The notes below the pieces were generated by a model, which saw nothing but the letters and a program-made list of their open reading frames with translations, was not told the DNA's origin and searched no databases. A stretch of DNA of 64,000 bases from Caballeronia zhejiangensis (GTDB lineage Bacteria; Pseudomonadota; Gammaproteobacteria; Burkholderiales; Burkholderiaceae): positions 124,001 through 188,000 of the forward strand of contig NZ_JFHD01000005.1 in the NCBI RefSeq assembly GCF_000698575.1, in the 5' to 3' direction. The position numbers and the translations under genes are program-made. This document shows, piece by piece, positions 25,071 to 32,775 of this stretch (positions are counted from its first letter, which is position 1; every line of letters begins with the position of its first letter).

Positions 25071-25388
25071 TCACCGCGAAACCAGAAGTCCCACCAGAAA
25101 ACCGACGCCCGCCGCCATGCCGAGCGATTGCCAGGGATTGTCCTTCACGTATTTCTCGGTGCAATCGACGCCTGCGCGGTATCGGCTTTGCGCACTCGCC
25201 TGTGCATCTTCGAGCGCGCCGCGCGCCGAATCGACGTGATCGCGCAGACGCGAGCGCAGCGCATCGACGCCCTCGCCTGGCAGCGTCGCCGACAAGCGCA
25301 GCAATTCCTCCGCGTCGTTCAGCAGCACCTTGATGTCTTCGATGATCTTTTGCTTGCCCAACGCAAGCTGGACAGTCGTTTGACTCAT
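25071..25388 (-). CDS. DUF883 / ElaB-YqjD family protein
   Basis: 105 aa. The long amphipathic helix VLLNDAEELLRLSATLPGEGV, LRSRLRDHVDSARGALEDAQ is followed by YVKDNPWQSLGMAAGVGFLVGLLVSR, the conserved DNPW and C-terminal tail anchor of the ElaB/YqjD/DUF883 family. E. coli members are RpoS-controlled inner-membrane proteins that bind ribosomes in stationary phase; a similar role is inferred. The start at 25388 is MSQTTVQLALG; the longer frame upstream is a shadow of the next gene. Middle gene of a three-gene run. Confidence 0.88.
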   Translation of the reverse strand: MSQTTVQLALGKQKIIEDIKVLLNDAEELLRLSATLPGEGVDALRSRLRDHVDSARGALEDAQASAQSRYRAGVDCTEKYVKDNPWQSLGMAAGVGFLVGLLVSR

Positions 25389-25435
25389 GGAATGTAGTCC
25401 TCGCCCAAGTGGGTTTGCGGGATCGTCGGCGCGCG

Positions 25436-25765
25436 TCAGCGCGTTTCGGCGACCGGCACGCCCGCGACGCGGAGGCGCTCGCCCGCCGCGCTCCGCGCGC
25501 GCAGGCTGCGCACGACGCCGCTCGCCATCAACGCGCCGCCCATCGCGCCGAACACGAGGCTCGTCACGTTCGCGGCACGCGCGAGCGCTGGCGTGCCCGC
25601 CGCATAGCCTAGCACCGCGCACATCAGCGCGGTCACGAGCGCGACAGCGGCCCAGTGATAGATGTCGATCGGCTCGCCGGCCGTGAGTTCCTTCCGGGTC
25701 CGGGCCGGCCGCGTGGGAATCGAGCGCGGATGTGCGCCCCCGTCGAAGTTGAAAATGTCTTCCAT
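25436..25765 (-). CDS. Small two-pass membrane protein
   Basis: 109 aa. A polar N-terminus (MEDIFNFDGGAHPRSIPTRPA) is followed by two hydrophobic segments (about 35-58 and 63-85) and a basic tail. GAGAGG precedes the ATG at a workable distance. First gene of the run with DUF883 (47-nt gap) and the 77-aa membrane protein. It carries a near-consensus sigma-54 promoter about 100 nt upstream. No family recognised. Confidence 0.65.
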   Translation of the reverse strand: MEDIFNFDGGAHPRSIPTRPARTRKELTAGEPIDIYHWAAVALVTALMCAVLGYAAGTPALARAANVTSLVFGAMGGALMASGVVRSLRARSAAGERLRVAGVPVAETR

Positions 25766-25861
25766 GATGCGTTGCCTCTCTCGCCCATCCTCGTGTGTGC
25801 GCCTCCGAGACCGCGCCCGTCGGCAATTTTTCGAATATGAGTCACGATGTGAGCCCTATCA

Positions 25862-25878
25862 TGCAGCTTTCGTGCCAG
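25862..25878 (-). promoter_or_regulatory. Sigma-54 promoter of the DUF883 operon
   Basis: The minus strand reads CTGGCACGAAAGCTGCA: 16 of 17 consensus positions match (CTGC instead of TTGC at -12), with GG-N10-GC spacing. The predicted start is near 25851. Confidence 0.7.
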
Positions 25879-26354
25879 ATCCGGCGACACCGCGCAGGAC
25901 TGCCGATGGGAGGCGAACCCGCCGACGATCGGGTAACAATTACGCCGTCGCCTTGTAAATTTTCAGTACGGCAAGGAGAACCTTTCCGGAAGCGCCGCGA
26001 GGGCCCGCGCGATGCAGACAAAATGCGCTGAACGGCCGGCCCGCGCATTGCCGCAATGTCGTTGCGAATGGTTAAATAGCGTTTATGAGATAGGTGCGTT
26101 TGCAACGAACCGGCTCTGAACAAGCAGCCGATGCAGACGCGCCTGGACCGACGCTCAACCAGGAACGACGCTCACGGATCGCGTGAGTCTCAAGGGCAGC
26201 GCGCAAGGGCGCGTCATATGCCGATGCGCGCGGTCATCCACGGTTGCGCCGCTCGCGCGCGCCGAGCCGCGCCAGGCCGATTGCAACCGGAAGCGCCCGC
26301 GCGAGTCCGCCGCCCGCCCACTACATACGCAGCACTCAGGAACGATCAGGACAC
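25879..26354. other. Divergent spacer before the sigma-54 activator
   Basis: About 475 bases between the DUF883 operon and the activator gene. I see no convincing ORF, terminator or sigma-54 site for the plus strand. TTGCGAATGGTTAAATAG at 26063-26080 is the only AT-rich promoter-like patch. Confidence 0.4.
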
Positions 26355-27422
26355 ATGGCGTCAACCGATCTGGATCAGCCGCCCGCCGCGGTCGGCGATA
26401 CACCCGCGCAAAGAAAACGCAACACGGGGGAAGTGCCGGGCTTGAAGTCTTATGGACTGCTCTATGGCTCGTCGCCCGTGATGCAGGAGTTGTACGCGCA
26501 AATCGAGCGCGTGGCCGCGACCGATGCGACCGCGCTCATCATCGGCGAGTCGGGCACAGGCAAGGAGCTCGTCGCCCGTACGATTCACGACCACAGCGCG
26601 CGCAAGGACGCGCCGTTCATCGCGGTGAACTGCGGTGCGATTCCCGACAATCTCATCGAGGCCGAGCTCTTCGGCCACGAGAAAGGCAGCTTCACGGGCG
26701 CGGTGCAGGGACGCATCGGCTATTTCGAGCATGCGAACGGCGGCACGCTCTTCCTCGACGAAGTGACCGAGATGTCGCCCGTGCGCCAGGTCAAGCTGCT
26801 GCGCGCGCTGGAAACAGGCACGTTCTTTCGCGTCGGCGGCAACGATCTCATCAGCTCCGATGTGCGCGTGATCGCAGCGACGAACCGCGATCCTGTCGCG
26901 GCCGTGAAGGAAAACGGCCTGCGCGAGGATCTCATGTACCGGCTCGCCGTATTCCCGCTGCGCGCGCCGCCGTTGCGCGAGCGCGATTCGGATCGCGAAC
27001 TGCTCGCACAGCATTTCCTGTCCGAAATGAACGCGCAGGAAGGCACGAACAAAGTGTTCAGCAAACGCGCGCTCGACGTGCTGCGAACGTATTCGTGGCC
27101 GGGCAACGTGCGCGAACTGAAGAACACGGTTTATCGCGCGTTCATTCTGGCGGAGAAGACGGTGGAGATCGCGCATCCGCATCTCGCATCGCGCGTGAAG
27201 AAGCCCGTCACGCAAGGCGACGCGATGAACGTCTGGGTCGGTACGCCGCTCGCCGATGCGCAGAAGCAGATCATCCTCGGCACGCTCAAACACTGCGGCG
27301 GCGACAAGCGGCGCGCCGCGAAAGCGCTCGGGGTGAGCCTGAAGACTTTGTACAACCGCTTGGGCGCGTACGAAAACGAGGACACCGAGGGCAGCGACGC
27401 GTCGTCGAATAGCGAAAGCTGA
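26355..27422 (+). CDS. Sigma-54-dependent activator without a sensor domain (PspF-like architecture)
   Basis: 355 aa. The AAA+ domain begins almost at once (about residue 32) with no receiver, PAS or GAF module. Walker A is GESGTGK at 64-70, the sigma-54 contact loop GSFTGA at 111-116 and Walker B GGTLFLDE near 128. A C-terminal Fis-type helix-turn-helix ([18 protein letters not shown]) follows. Lacking a sensor it must be controlled by another protein, as PspF is by PspA, or by its own level. Its recognition helix is nearly identical to that of the response regulator at 23039, suggesting overlapping targets. Followed by a T9 terminator. Confidence 0.9.
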   Translation: MASTDLDQPPAAVGDTPAQRKRNTGEVPGLKSYGLLYGSSPVMQELYAQIERVAATDATALIIGESGTGKELVARTIHDHSARKDAPFIAVNCGAIPDNLIEAELFGHEKGSFTGAVQGRIGYFEHANGGTLFLDEVTEMSPVRQVKLLRALETGTFFRVGGNDLISSDVRVIAATNRDPVAAVKENGLREDLMYRLAVFPLRAPPLRERDSDRELLAQHFLSEMNAQEGTNKVFSKRALDVLRTYSWPGNVRELKNTVYRAFILAEKTVEIAHPHLASRVKKPVTQGDAMNVWVGTPLADAQKQIILGTLKHCGGDKRRAAKALGVSLKTLYNRLGAYENEDTEGSDASSNSES

Positions 27423-27456
27423 AGCGTATCCGAGGCGATATCCGCATGACCGGGAA

Positions 27457-27489
27457 GCGAGCGCAGACATCCGCGCTCGCTTTTTTTTT
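27457..27489 (+). terminator. Terminator of the activator gene
   Basis: GCGAGCGC (27457-27464) pairs with GCGCTCGC (27473-27480), followed by nine T. Confidence 0.9.
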
Positions 27490-27632
27490 CGCGCACGGAG
27501 CGATACGTGGATCGAAACGTGCTCTTCACGCTTGCAATTTCTTGCAATTTTCTCAAACCGGTAATTAGAAGCATGCTTCAAAATGCGCGAAGCCCGCGTG
27601 CGCGTTTCGTCTCTGCGCGTTGCCGGGCGGTG

Positions 27633-27654
27633 ACTTGAGGGCGGAACCTCAAGT
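27633..27654. promoter_or_regulatory. Perfect inverted repeat upstream of the lipoprotein pair
   Basis: ACTTGAGG (27633-27640), 6-nt spacer, CCTCAAGT (27647-27654), 64 nt before the lipoprotein start. It could be an operator or a leader hairpin; the protein that would bind is unknown. Confidence 0.5.
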
Positions 27655-27717
27655 AGATTCGAGCCCCTCGAACCCCGATCGCAAGCGTCGGGAAACGGAA
27701 GACGAAGGAAAAGCAAC

Positions 27718-28272
27718 ATGCAGATCAGGGTTCATCGGCGCGGGTCGCGTGCCGCCGCGCTCGCCGCGATCGTTTCGGGCGCCATCGCTTGCGTGAGTCT
27801 CAGCGGATGCAACTCGCTCTACAGCGCAGGCGCGACGGCCGGCGCCGGTATCGCGGGCGCCGCGGTGGCAAACAGTGTCACCAGCAACGCCGCCGTCGCA
27901 ACGGGCATCGGCCTCGGCGCGGTCGCCGCCGCGCGCGCGGGCGTGCAGTACACGCAGCGCGTCGCGCATACCTACTCGCAGGATCAGATTGCGACGGTCG
28001 CCGGTCCGCTTGCGGTCGGCGCGGTTGCGCCGTGGAAGGCCGTGCATTCAGTGCCGATCGAGGACGACGAAAAAGGCCGCGTGACGGTGAGCCGCACCAT
28101 CAGCAGCGGCGTGCTCGAATGCAAGGAGATCGTGTTTTCCGTCGATCGCGACGCGACCAAGGACCGCCCCGCCGACAGCGCGTTCTACGTGGCATCGGTT
28201 TGCCGCGACGGCAACAAGTGGAAGTGGGCGTCGGCCGAACCGGCTACGCCGCGCTGGGGCGCCCTGCAATGA
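27718..28272 (+). CDS. Lipoprotein with glycine-rich membrane segment, paralogue 1
   Basis: 184 aa. The lipobox LSGC ends at Cys31 after a signal peptide with an RRGSR start, so it is an outer- or inner-membrane lipoprotein. Residues about 36-73 are Gly/Ala-rich (AGATAGAGIAGAAVANSV). The C-terminal domain holds APWKAVHSVPIED, a conserved LECKEIVFSV and the ending KWKWASAEPATPRWG. The last motifs recur in the next gene, so the pair arose by duplication. The stop overlaps the next start (ATGA), giving translational coupling. Function unknown. Confidence 0.75.
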   Translation: MQIRVHRRGSRAAALAAIVSGAIACVSLSGCNSLYSAGATAGAGIAGAAVANSVTSNAAVATGIGLGAVAAARAGVQYTQRVAHTYSQDQIATVAGPLAVGAVAPWKAVHSVPIEDDEKGRVTVSRTISSGVLECKEIVFSVDRDATKDRPADSAFYVASVCRDGNKWKWASAEPATPRWGALQ

Positions 28273-28793
28273 CGCTGTCTTTCGACGTATCTTTTGCGCT
28301 GCGTCTTGGGCTCGTCGCTGCCGGCGCGGCCGCGTGCGTGACGATGAGCGGCTGCGCATCGATCGGCGCCGCGACGGGTGCGGTGGCGGGCGTCGCGACC
28401 GGCGCGTTCACGACGAACCCGGCTGTGGGCCTGGGCGTCGGCATCGCGGTGCAGGCCGCCACCGACGAACTCGTCGCGCGCACGATGAAATCGCTGCATC
28501 AGGATCAGCAGGTCATGATCGCGGTGACGGCGGGCATGTCGCAGGTCGGCGAAACGCGGCCATGGAAGGTCAAGCATACGTTGCCGGTCGAGAACGGCCA
28601 CGGCGAGGTGCGCGTGCTGCGCGAGTTCAATAGCGCGCTCGCGAGCTGCAAGGAATTCGCGTTTTCGGTCGTCGATGGCGACGATGCGAAAGCGCCCGCC
28701 GAGTGGTTCGTCGCTACGGCCTGCCAGCAATCCGAAGGATGGAAATGGGCGTCGGCGGAACCGGCCGTCGAGCGTTGGGGGAATCTGCAGTAG
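28269..28793 (+). CDS. Lipoprotein, paralogue 2
   Basis: 174 aa. The lipobox MSGC is at residues about 26-29, followed by a Gly-rich stretch (AATGAVAGVATGAF) and then RPWKVKHTLPVEN, LASCKEFAFSV and GWKWASAEPAVERWG, matching the order in the preceding protein. Start chosen at the ATG overlapping the previous stop by 4 bases, which is typical coupling; the long upstream frame is out-of-phase shadow. Both probably form a complex or act in series in the envelope, which is inference. A terminator follows at 28817. Confidence 0.75.
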   Translation: MTLSFDVSFALRLGLVAAGAAACVTMSGCASIGAATGAVAGVATGAFTTNPAVGLGVGIAVQAATDELVARTMKSLHQDQQVMIAVTAGMSQVGETRPWKVKHTLPVENGHGEVRVLREFNSALASCKEFAFSVVDGDDAKAPAEWFVATACQQSEGWKWASAEPAVERWGNLQ

Positions 28794-28816
28794 GTTTCCC
28801 GCGGCTGGATATCGAA

Positions 28817-28850
28817 CGCGCGGCGCTCGTCACGAGCGCCGCGCTTTTTT
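28817..28850 (+). terminator. Terminator after the lipoprotein pair
   Basis: GCGCGGCGCTCGT (28818-28830) pairs with ACGAGCGCCGCGC (28832-28844), then six T. Confidence 0.88.
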
Positions 28851-28856
28851 GCGGTC

Positions 28857-29258
28857 TCAGCCGTTCGCGATCGCTTCGAGCGCGACCCGCGCCAGAAAGC
28901 CGCTGCGGGTTTCGTGGCGCGCCTCGACGTAGCTGTCGATCTTGCGCAGCACGAATCGCGGCAGGCTGATGTTGATGCGCTCGGGACGCGAGTCGAGCTT
29001 CGAGAGATCGACTTCGACGTAGGCCCAGATTGCCGTGGCGAAGTCGGAATCGACGATCAGTTCCTCGATGCTTCGCGACGTGATTTCGACTTCCCCGCCG
29101 TCTTCGATAATCGACTCGATGTGGAAGAAGATGGCTTCCCGGGCGTTATGAATCGCTTCGTCGATCGTATCGCCGGCCGAAAAAACGCCGGGCACATTGG
29201 GCACGGTCACGCCGTAGCAGCTATCAGGATCCTTGTGAATGGCGAGGGCAAACTCCAT
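28857..29258 (-). CDS. hicB: HicB antitoxin
   Basis: 133 aa. The N-terminal partially degraded RNase-H-like fold reads MEFALAIHKDPDSCYGVTVPNVPGVFSAGDT, with the typical EAIHNAREAI helix. The C-terminal DNA-binding part is of ribbon-helix-helix type (RINISLPRFVLRKIDSYVEA). It neutralises HicA and represses the operon. Gene order hicA-hicB with an 11-nt gap. The longer frame to 29429 overlaps hicA and is rejected. Confidence 0.9.
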   Translation of the reverse strand: MEFALAIHKDPDSCYGVTVPNVPGVFSAGDTIDEAIHNAREAIFFHIESIIEDGGEVEITSRSIEELIVDSDFATAIWAYVEVDLSKLDSRPERINISLPRFVLRKIDSYVEARHETRSGFLARVALEAIANG

Positions 29259-29269
29259 GTCCAACTCCG

Positions 29270-29470
29270 TTACGACGAATACAGACGGTTGAGCAATCCG
29301 GCGGCTTTGAGTACCGATCTGACGGTCCCGATCGCCACGTCTTTCTTTGGATGAACCACAGTCACACAACCGGTCTTGGTCCTGTGTCTGAACTGGTGAT
29401 GACTGCCGCGCGAGCGAACGCGCTCCCACCCGTCATCCAGCAGCATTCGTATCAAGCGCGATGAATCCAT
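29270..29470 (-). CDS. hicA: HicA mRNA interferase toxin
   Basis: 66 aa. The double-stranded-RNA-binding-like fold reads MDSSRLIRMLLDDGWERVRSRGSHHQFRH with the catalytic His in GSHHQF, then VTVVHPKKDVAIGTVRSVLKAAGL. It cleaves mRNA when free of HicB. The start at 29470 has GGAG 6 nt upstream. A perfect palindrome lies 14 nt before the start codon. Confidence 0.9.
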   Translation of the reverse strand: MDSSRLIRMLLDDGWERVRSRGSHHQFRHRTKTGCVTVVHPKKDVAIGTVRSVLKAAGLLNRLYSS

Positions 29471-29483
29471 CTCGTCTCCGAAC

Positions 29484-29511
29484 GCTGCGTGTGTAGCTTT
29501 ACACACGCAGC
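29484..29511. promoter_or_regulatory. Perfect palindrome in front of hicA, likely HicB operator
   Basis: GCTGCGTGTGTA (29484-29495), spacer GCTT, TACACACGCAGC (29500-29511): 12-bp arms without mismatch. Its position upstream of the ribosome site fits autorepression by HicB or a 5' leader hairpin. Confidence 0.7.
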
Positions 29512-29643
29512 AACACTGTTCAAGACGAAAACGGTACGATTCAACGCACCGCGCGAACATTCAGCCAAACGGCCAACGCGCAAAGAAAAAGCGCGGCGCC
29601 GTCGCCGGCAACCGCGCTTCACGTGCTCGCATCCACAGGAAAC

Positions 29644-30999
29644 TCAAGCCTCCACGTCCTCCAGGCTCAGCATCTCGGTCTGATCGTTGTACGAGAAAAT
29701 TTCCCCGTAGCGGCCCCAGTCGATAACCGCATCGAGCGTTTCCTGCGCGGCCTTGTCGGAGAGAAAGTCCTCCAGTTCCTGCTCGAAGCGCAAGCGCGGC
29801 GCGCGATGCCCAGGCCGCTCGTTCAGCACCTTCTTGATCCGCGCCGCCAGCGGCACGTGCCGCAGCAGATGCTCCGCGAACATCATCTTGCGCTCCTGCG
29901 TGCCGAACTCCGCGAACACGCGCGCCTGCGGCGTCAGATAGATGTCGCCCTCGCGCACGTCCGCGAAACCGAGATGTTGCAGCACTTCCGCGATCGGGAA
30001 GAGATCGTCCACTTCGAGATGCAGCGACCGCGCGATTTCCGGCATGTCCGCGCGGCCGTGGTACGGCTCGGCCGCGAGCGTTTCGATGAGACCCGCCATC
30101 AGGTTCGTCGAGACTTCGGGCAGCCAGCTTCCCAACTCCAGCCCCTTCTTCTTCGCTTCGCCCATCTGCCGCGCGGTCATCTTCGCGTAGATATCGTCGA
30201 CGAGACGCCGGAACGCCGGATCCAGGCGATTGCGCGGATGCTTGAACGGCACCTTGATCTCGGCCATCACGCGGCCCGGATTCGACGACAGCACGAGAAT
30301 GCGGTCGCACATGAACACCGCTTCCTCGATGTTGTGCGTGACGATCAGCACCGACTTGATCGGCATGCGCCCTTGCGTCCACAAATCGAGCAGGTCGGTG
30401 CGCAGGTTTTCGGCGGTGAGCACGTCGAGCGCGGAGAACGGCTCGTCCATCAACAGCAAGGTCGGATCGACGACCAGTGCCCGTGCGAAACCCACGCGCT
30501 GACGCATCCCGCCCGACAATTCACGCGGATACGCGTTCTCGAAGCCGTCGAGACCGATCAGGTCGATCGCGGCCAGCGCGCGCTCGCGCCGCTCGCGCGC
30601 GGCCACGCCTTGCGCTTCCAGACCCGCTTCCACGTTCTGCAGTACGGTCAGCCACGGAAACAGCGCGAAGGTCTGAAACACCATCGCGACGCCCTTCGCG
30701 GGACCGCGCAACGGCTCGTTCAGATAAGTGACTTCGCCGCCCGTCGGCTCGATCAGCCCGGCGATGATGCGCAAAAGCGTCGACTTGCCCGAGCCCGAAC
30801 GTCCGAGCAATCCGACGATCTCGCCTTCGCGCAGCGAGAGATTCGCATCGTCGAGCACGAGCAGTTCGCCCTGCGTCTTGTTGAAGCCGCGGCTCACGTT
30901 CGCGACGCGCAGGATTTCCGCGCCGAGACGCGGCGGCGTGCCCTGGGGTCGCCGCGAGTCTTGCGCAGCGGACGTCTGCGTAGTTTTCAGGTTCTGCAT
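29644..30999 (-). CDS. NitT/TauT-type ABC transporter ATP-binding protein with C-terminal AAA-associated domain
   Basis: 451 aa. The ATPase half (about 28-270) has Walker A GRSGSGKST, the Q-loop VFQTFALFPWL, signature LSGGMRQR and Walker B LLLMDEPFSALD, with the switch His in VTHNIEEA. Residues about 300-440 form the extra AAA-associated domain (LAEVLQHLGFADV-like pattern, then FAEHLLRHVPLAARI), which is not found in standard NrtD/SsuB proteins. It powers the neighbouring fused permease. The substrate is not known: nitrate, sulfonate and bicarbonate are usual guesses for the family, and no binding protein is next to it. Confidence 0.85.
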   Translation of the reverse strand: MQNLKTTQTSAAQDSRRPQGTPPRLGAEILRVANVSRGFNKTQGELLVLDDANLSLREGEIVGLLGRSGSGKSTLLRIIAGLIEPTGGEVTYLNEPLRGPAKGVAMVFQTFALFPWLTVLQNVEAGLEAQGVAARERRERALAAIDLIGLDGFENAYPRELSGGMRQRVGFARALVVDPTLLLMDEPFSALDVLTAENLRTDLLDLWTQGRMPIKSVLIVTHNIEEAVFMCDRILVLSSNPGRVMAEIKVPFKHPRNRLDPAFRRLVDDIYAKMTARQMGEAKKKGLELGSWLPEVSTNLMAGLIETLAAEPYHGRADMPEIARSLHLEVDDLFPIAEVLQHLGFADVREGDIYLTPQARVFAEFGTQERKMMFAEHLLRHVPLAARIKKVLNERPGHRAPRLRFEQELEDFLSDKAAQETLDAVIDWGRYGEIFSYNDQTEMLSLEDVEA

Positions 31000-31011
31000 C
31001 GGAACTCGTCC

Positions 31012-32775
31012 TCAATCCAGCCGGAGTCTTGCTTCGGCGTAGGCGTATAGCGGGCGCCACAACAGTCGGTTGAACAGCGTGACGAACAGCGACATCACGG
31101 CGATGCCAAGAATGATTTTCGGATAGTCGCCCGCGGCGGTCGTCTGGGCGATATACGCGCCGAGACCATGCGCGACAACCTCCGTCTTGCCCCACGACAC
31201 CGCTTCCGCGACGATGCTCGCGTTCCACGCGCCGCCCGAAGCGGTGATCGCGCCGGTGATGTAGTAAGGGAAGATGCCGGGGAGCATGCACTTCTTCCAC
31301 CACTGCCAGCCGCGAATCTGGAAGTTGGTCGCGGCCTCGCGATAATCGTTCGGGTAGGAAGACGCGCCCGCCACCACGTTGAAAAGGATATACCACTGCG
31401 TGCCGAGCACGATCAGCGGCGAGAGCCAGATATCCGGGTTCAGATGCCAGCGCACGATCACGACGACGAACACCGGAAACAGCAGGTTCGCCGGGAACGC
31501 GGCTAGGAACTGCGCGAGCGGCTGGATCTTCTCGGCGAGCGCCGGGCGCAGGCCGATCAGCACGCCGAGCGGCACCCAGATCACCGAAGCGATCGCGATC
31601 AGCACGACCACGCGCAAGAGCGTGATGAAGCCGAGCACGAACACGTGGCCGACTTCGCTCCACGTGACGCCCGTCGCGACGAACGACGCGACCTTCCACA
31701 CGACGAACACCGTGACTAGCAGCACGGCCGTGCCCCACGCGATATCGCCCGCGCGCGTGGACGGCACCTTCGCGCGCAGCGGCAGGCCGACGTTTTCCAG
31801 CGCGCCCTGCAGCGACGGCAGCTTGATCGGCACGCGCGCCGCCTTCGCGAGAATCCAGCCGGCCGGAACCAGCAGACGATGAATCAGGCGCGTGCGGCGG
31901 ATCAGGTCGAGCAGCCACGACTTCGGCTCGTCGCCGGAACTCGTGTTCTCCATGCGGAATTTGTCCGCCCACGCGACGAGCGGGCGGAACATCAACTGGT
32001 CGTAGGCCAGGATGACGACGGTCATCGCGAGAATCACCCAGCCGATCGCGGAGAGATTGCGCTCGCCGATGGCGGTCGCGAGATACGCGCCGATGCCCGG
32101 CAGTACGATCGTGCGGTTGCCGACCGTGATCGCCTCGGAGGCGACCACGAAGAACCAGCCGCCCGACATCGACATCATCATGTTCCAGATGAGGCCCGGC
32201 ATCGAGAACGGCACTTCGAGCTTCCAGAAGCGCTGCCAGTTGGTGAGATGAAAACCGCGCGAGACTTCGTCCAGATCGCGCGGCACCGTGCGCAGCGACT
32301 GATAGAAGCTGAACGTCATGTTCCACGCCTGACTCGTGAAGATCGCGAAGATCGCCGCGCATTCGGCGCCGATCACGCGCCCCGGGAACATGGCGAGGAA
32401 GAACGTCACCGTGAACGAGATGTAGCCCAGCACCGGCACCGACTGGAGAATGTCGAGAATCGGCACGAGCACGATCGACGCGCGCCGGCTCTTCGCCGCG
32501 AGCGTGCCGTAGATCAGCGTGAAAATGAGCGACGCGACCATCGCCAGCAGCATGCGCAAGGTCGTGCGCAACGCGTATTCGGGGAGATTCGCGGGGTCGA
32601 GCGAGATCGCCTGGGTCTGCAGGGTCGAGATCGGCGCCAGGGTCTCGTGGAAACCGACTGCGGCGAGCGCGATGATGCAGATGATCATCGGGAACGCGAC
32701 GAAATCCCAGCGGTTGGGCAGGATCCGCCACGCCGACGCATTCGCCGTGCGATTCAGATTGAAACCAAATTCCAT
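31012..32775 (-). CDS. ABC transporter permease with two fused transmembrane domains
   Basis: 587 aa and roughly 12 membrane segments in two halves, each ending in an EAA-type loop (EVSRGFHLTNWQRFWKLEVP near 215 and EAATNFQIRGWQWWKKCMLP near 495). This is a duplicated, fused inner-membrane component of the BPD_transp_1 type. The partner ATPase gene starts 12 nt downstream. I use ATG 32775 (MEFGFNLNR) after GGGAGGGC; the upstream frame extension has no hydrophobic or signal character. A structured GC-rich leader precedes it. Substrate unknown. Confidence 0.85.
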   Translation of the reverse strand: MEFGFNLNRTANASAWRILPNRWDFVAFPMIICIIALAAVGFHETLAPISTLQTQAISLDPANLPEYALRTTLRMLLAMVASLIFTLIYGTLAAKSRRASIVLVPILDILQSVPVLGYISFTVTFFLAMFPGRVIGAECAAIFAIFTSQAWNMTFSFYQSLRTVPRDLDEVSRGFHLTNWQRFWKLEVPFSMPGLIWNMMMSMSGGWFFVVASEAITVGNRTIVLPGIGAYLATAIGERNLSAIGWVILAMTVVILAYDQLMFRPLVAWADKFRMENTSSGDEPKSWLLDLIRRTRLIHRLLVPAGWILAKAARVPIKLPSLQGALENVGLPLRAKVPSTRAGDIAWGTAVLLVTVFVVWKVASFVATGVTWSEVGHVFVLGFITLLRVVVLIAIASVIWVPLGVLIGLRPALAEKIQPLAQFLAAFPANLLFPVFVVVIVRWHLNPDIWLSPLIVLGTQWYILFNVVAGASSYPNDYREAATNFQIRGWQWWKKCMLPGIFPYYITGAITASGGAWNASIVAEAVSWGKTEVVAHGLGAYIAQTTAAGDYPKIILGIAVMSLFVTLFNRLLWRPLYAYAEARLRLD

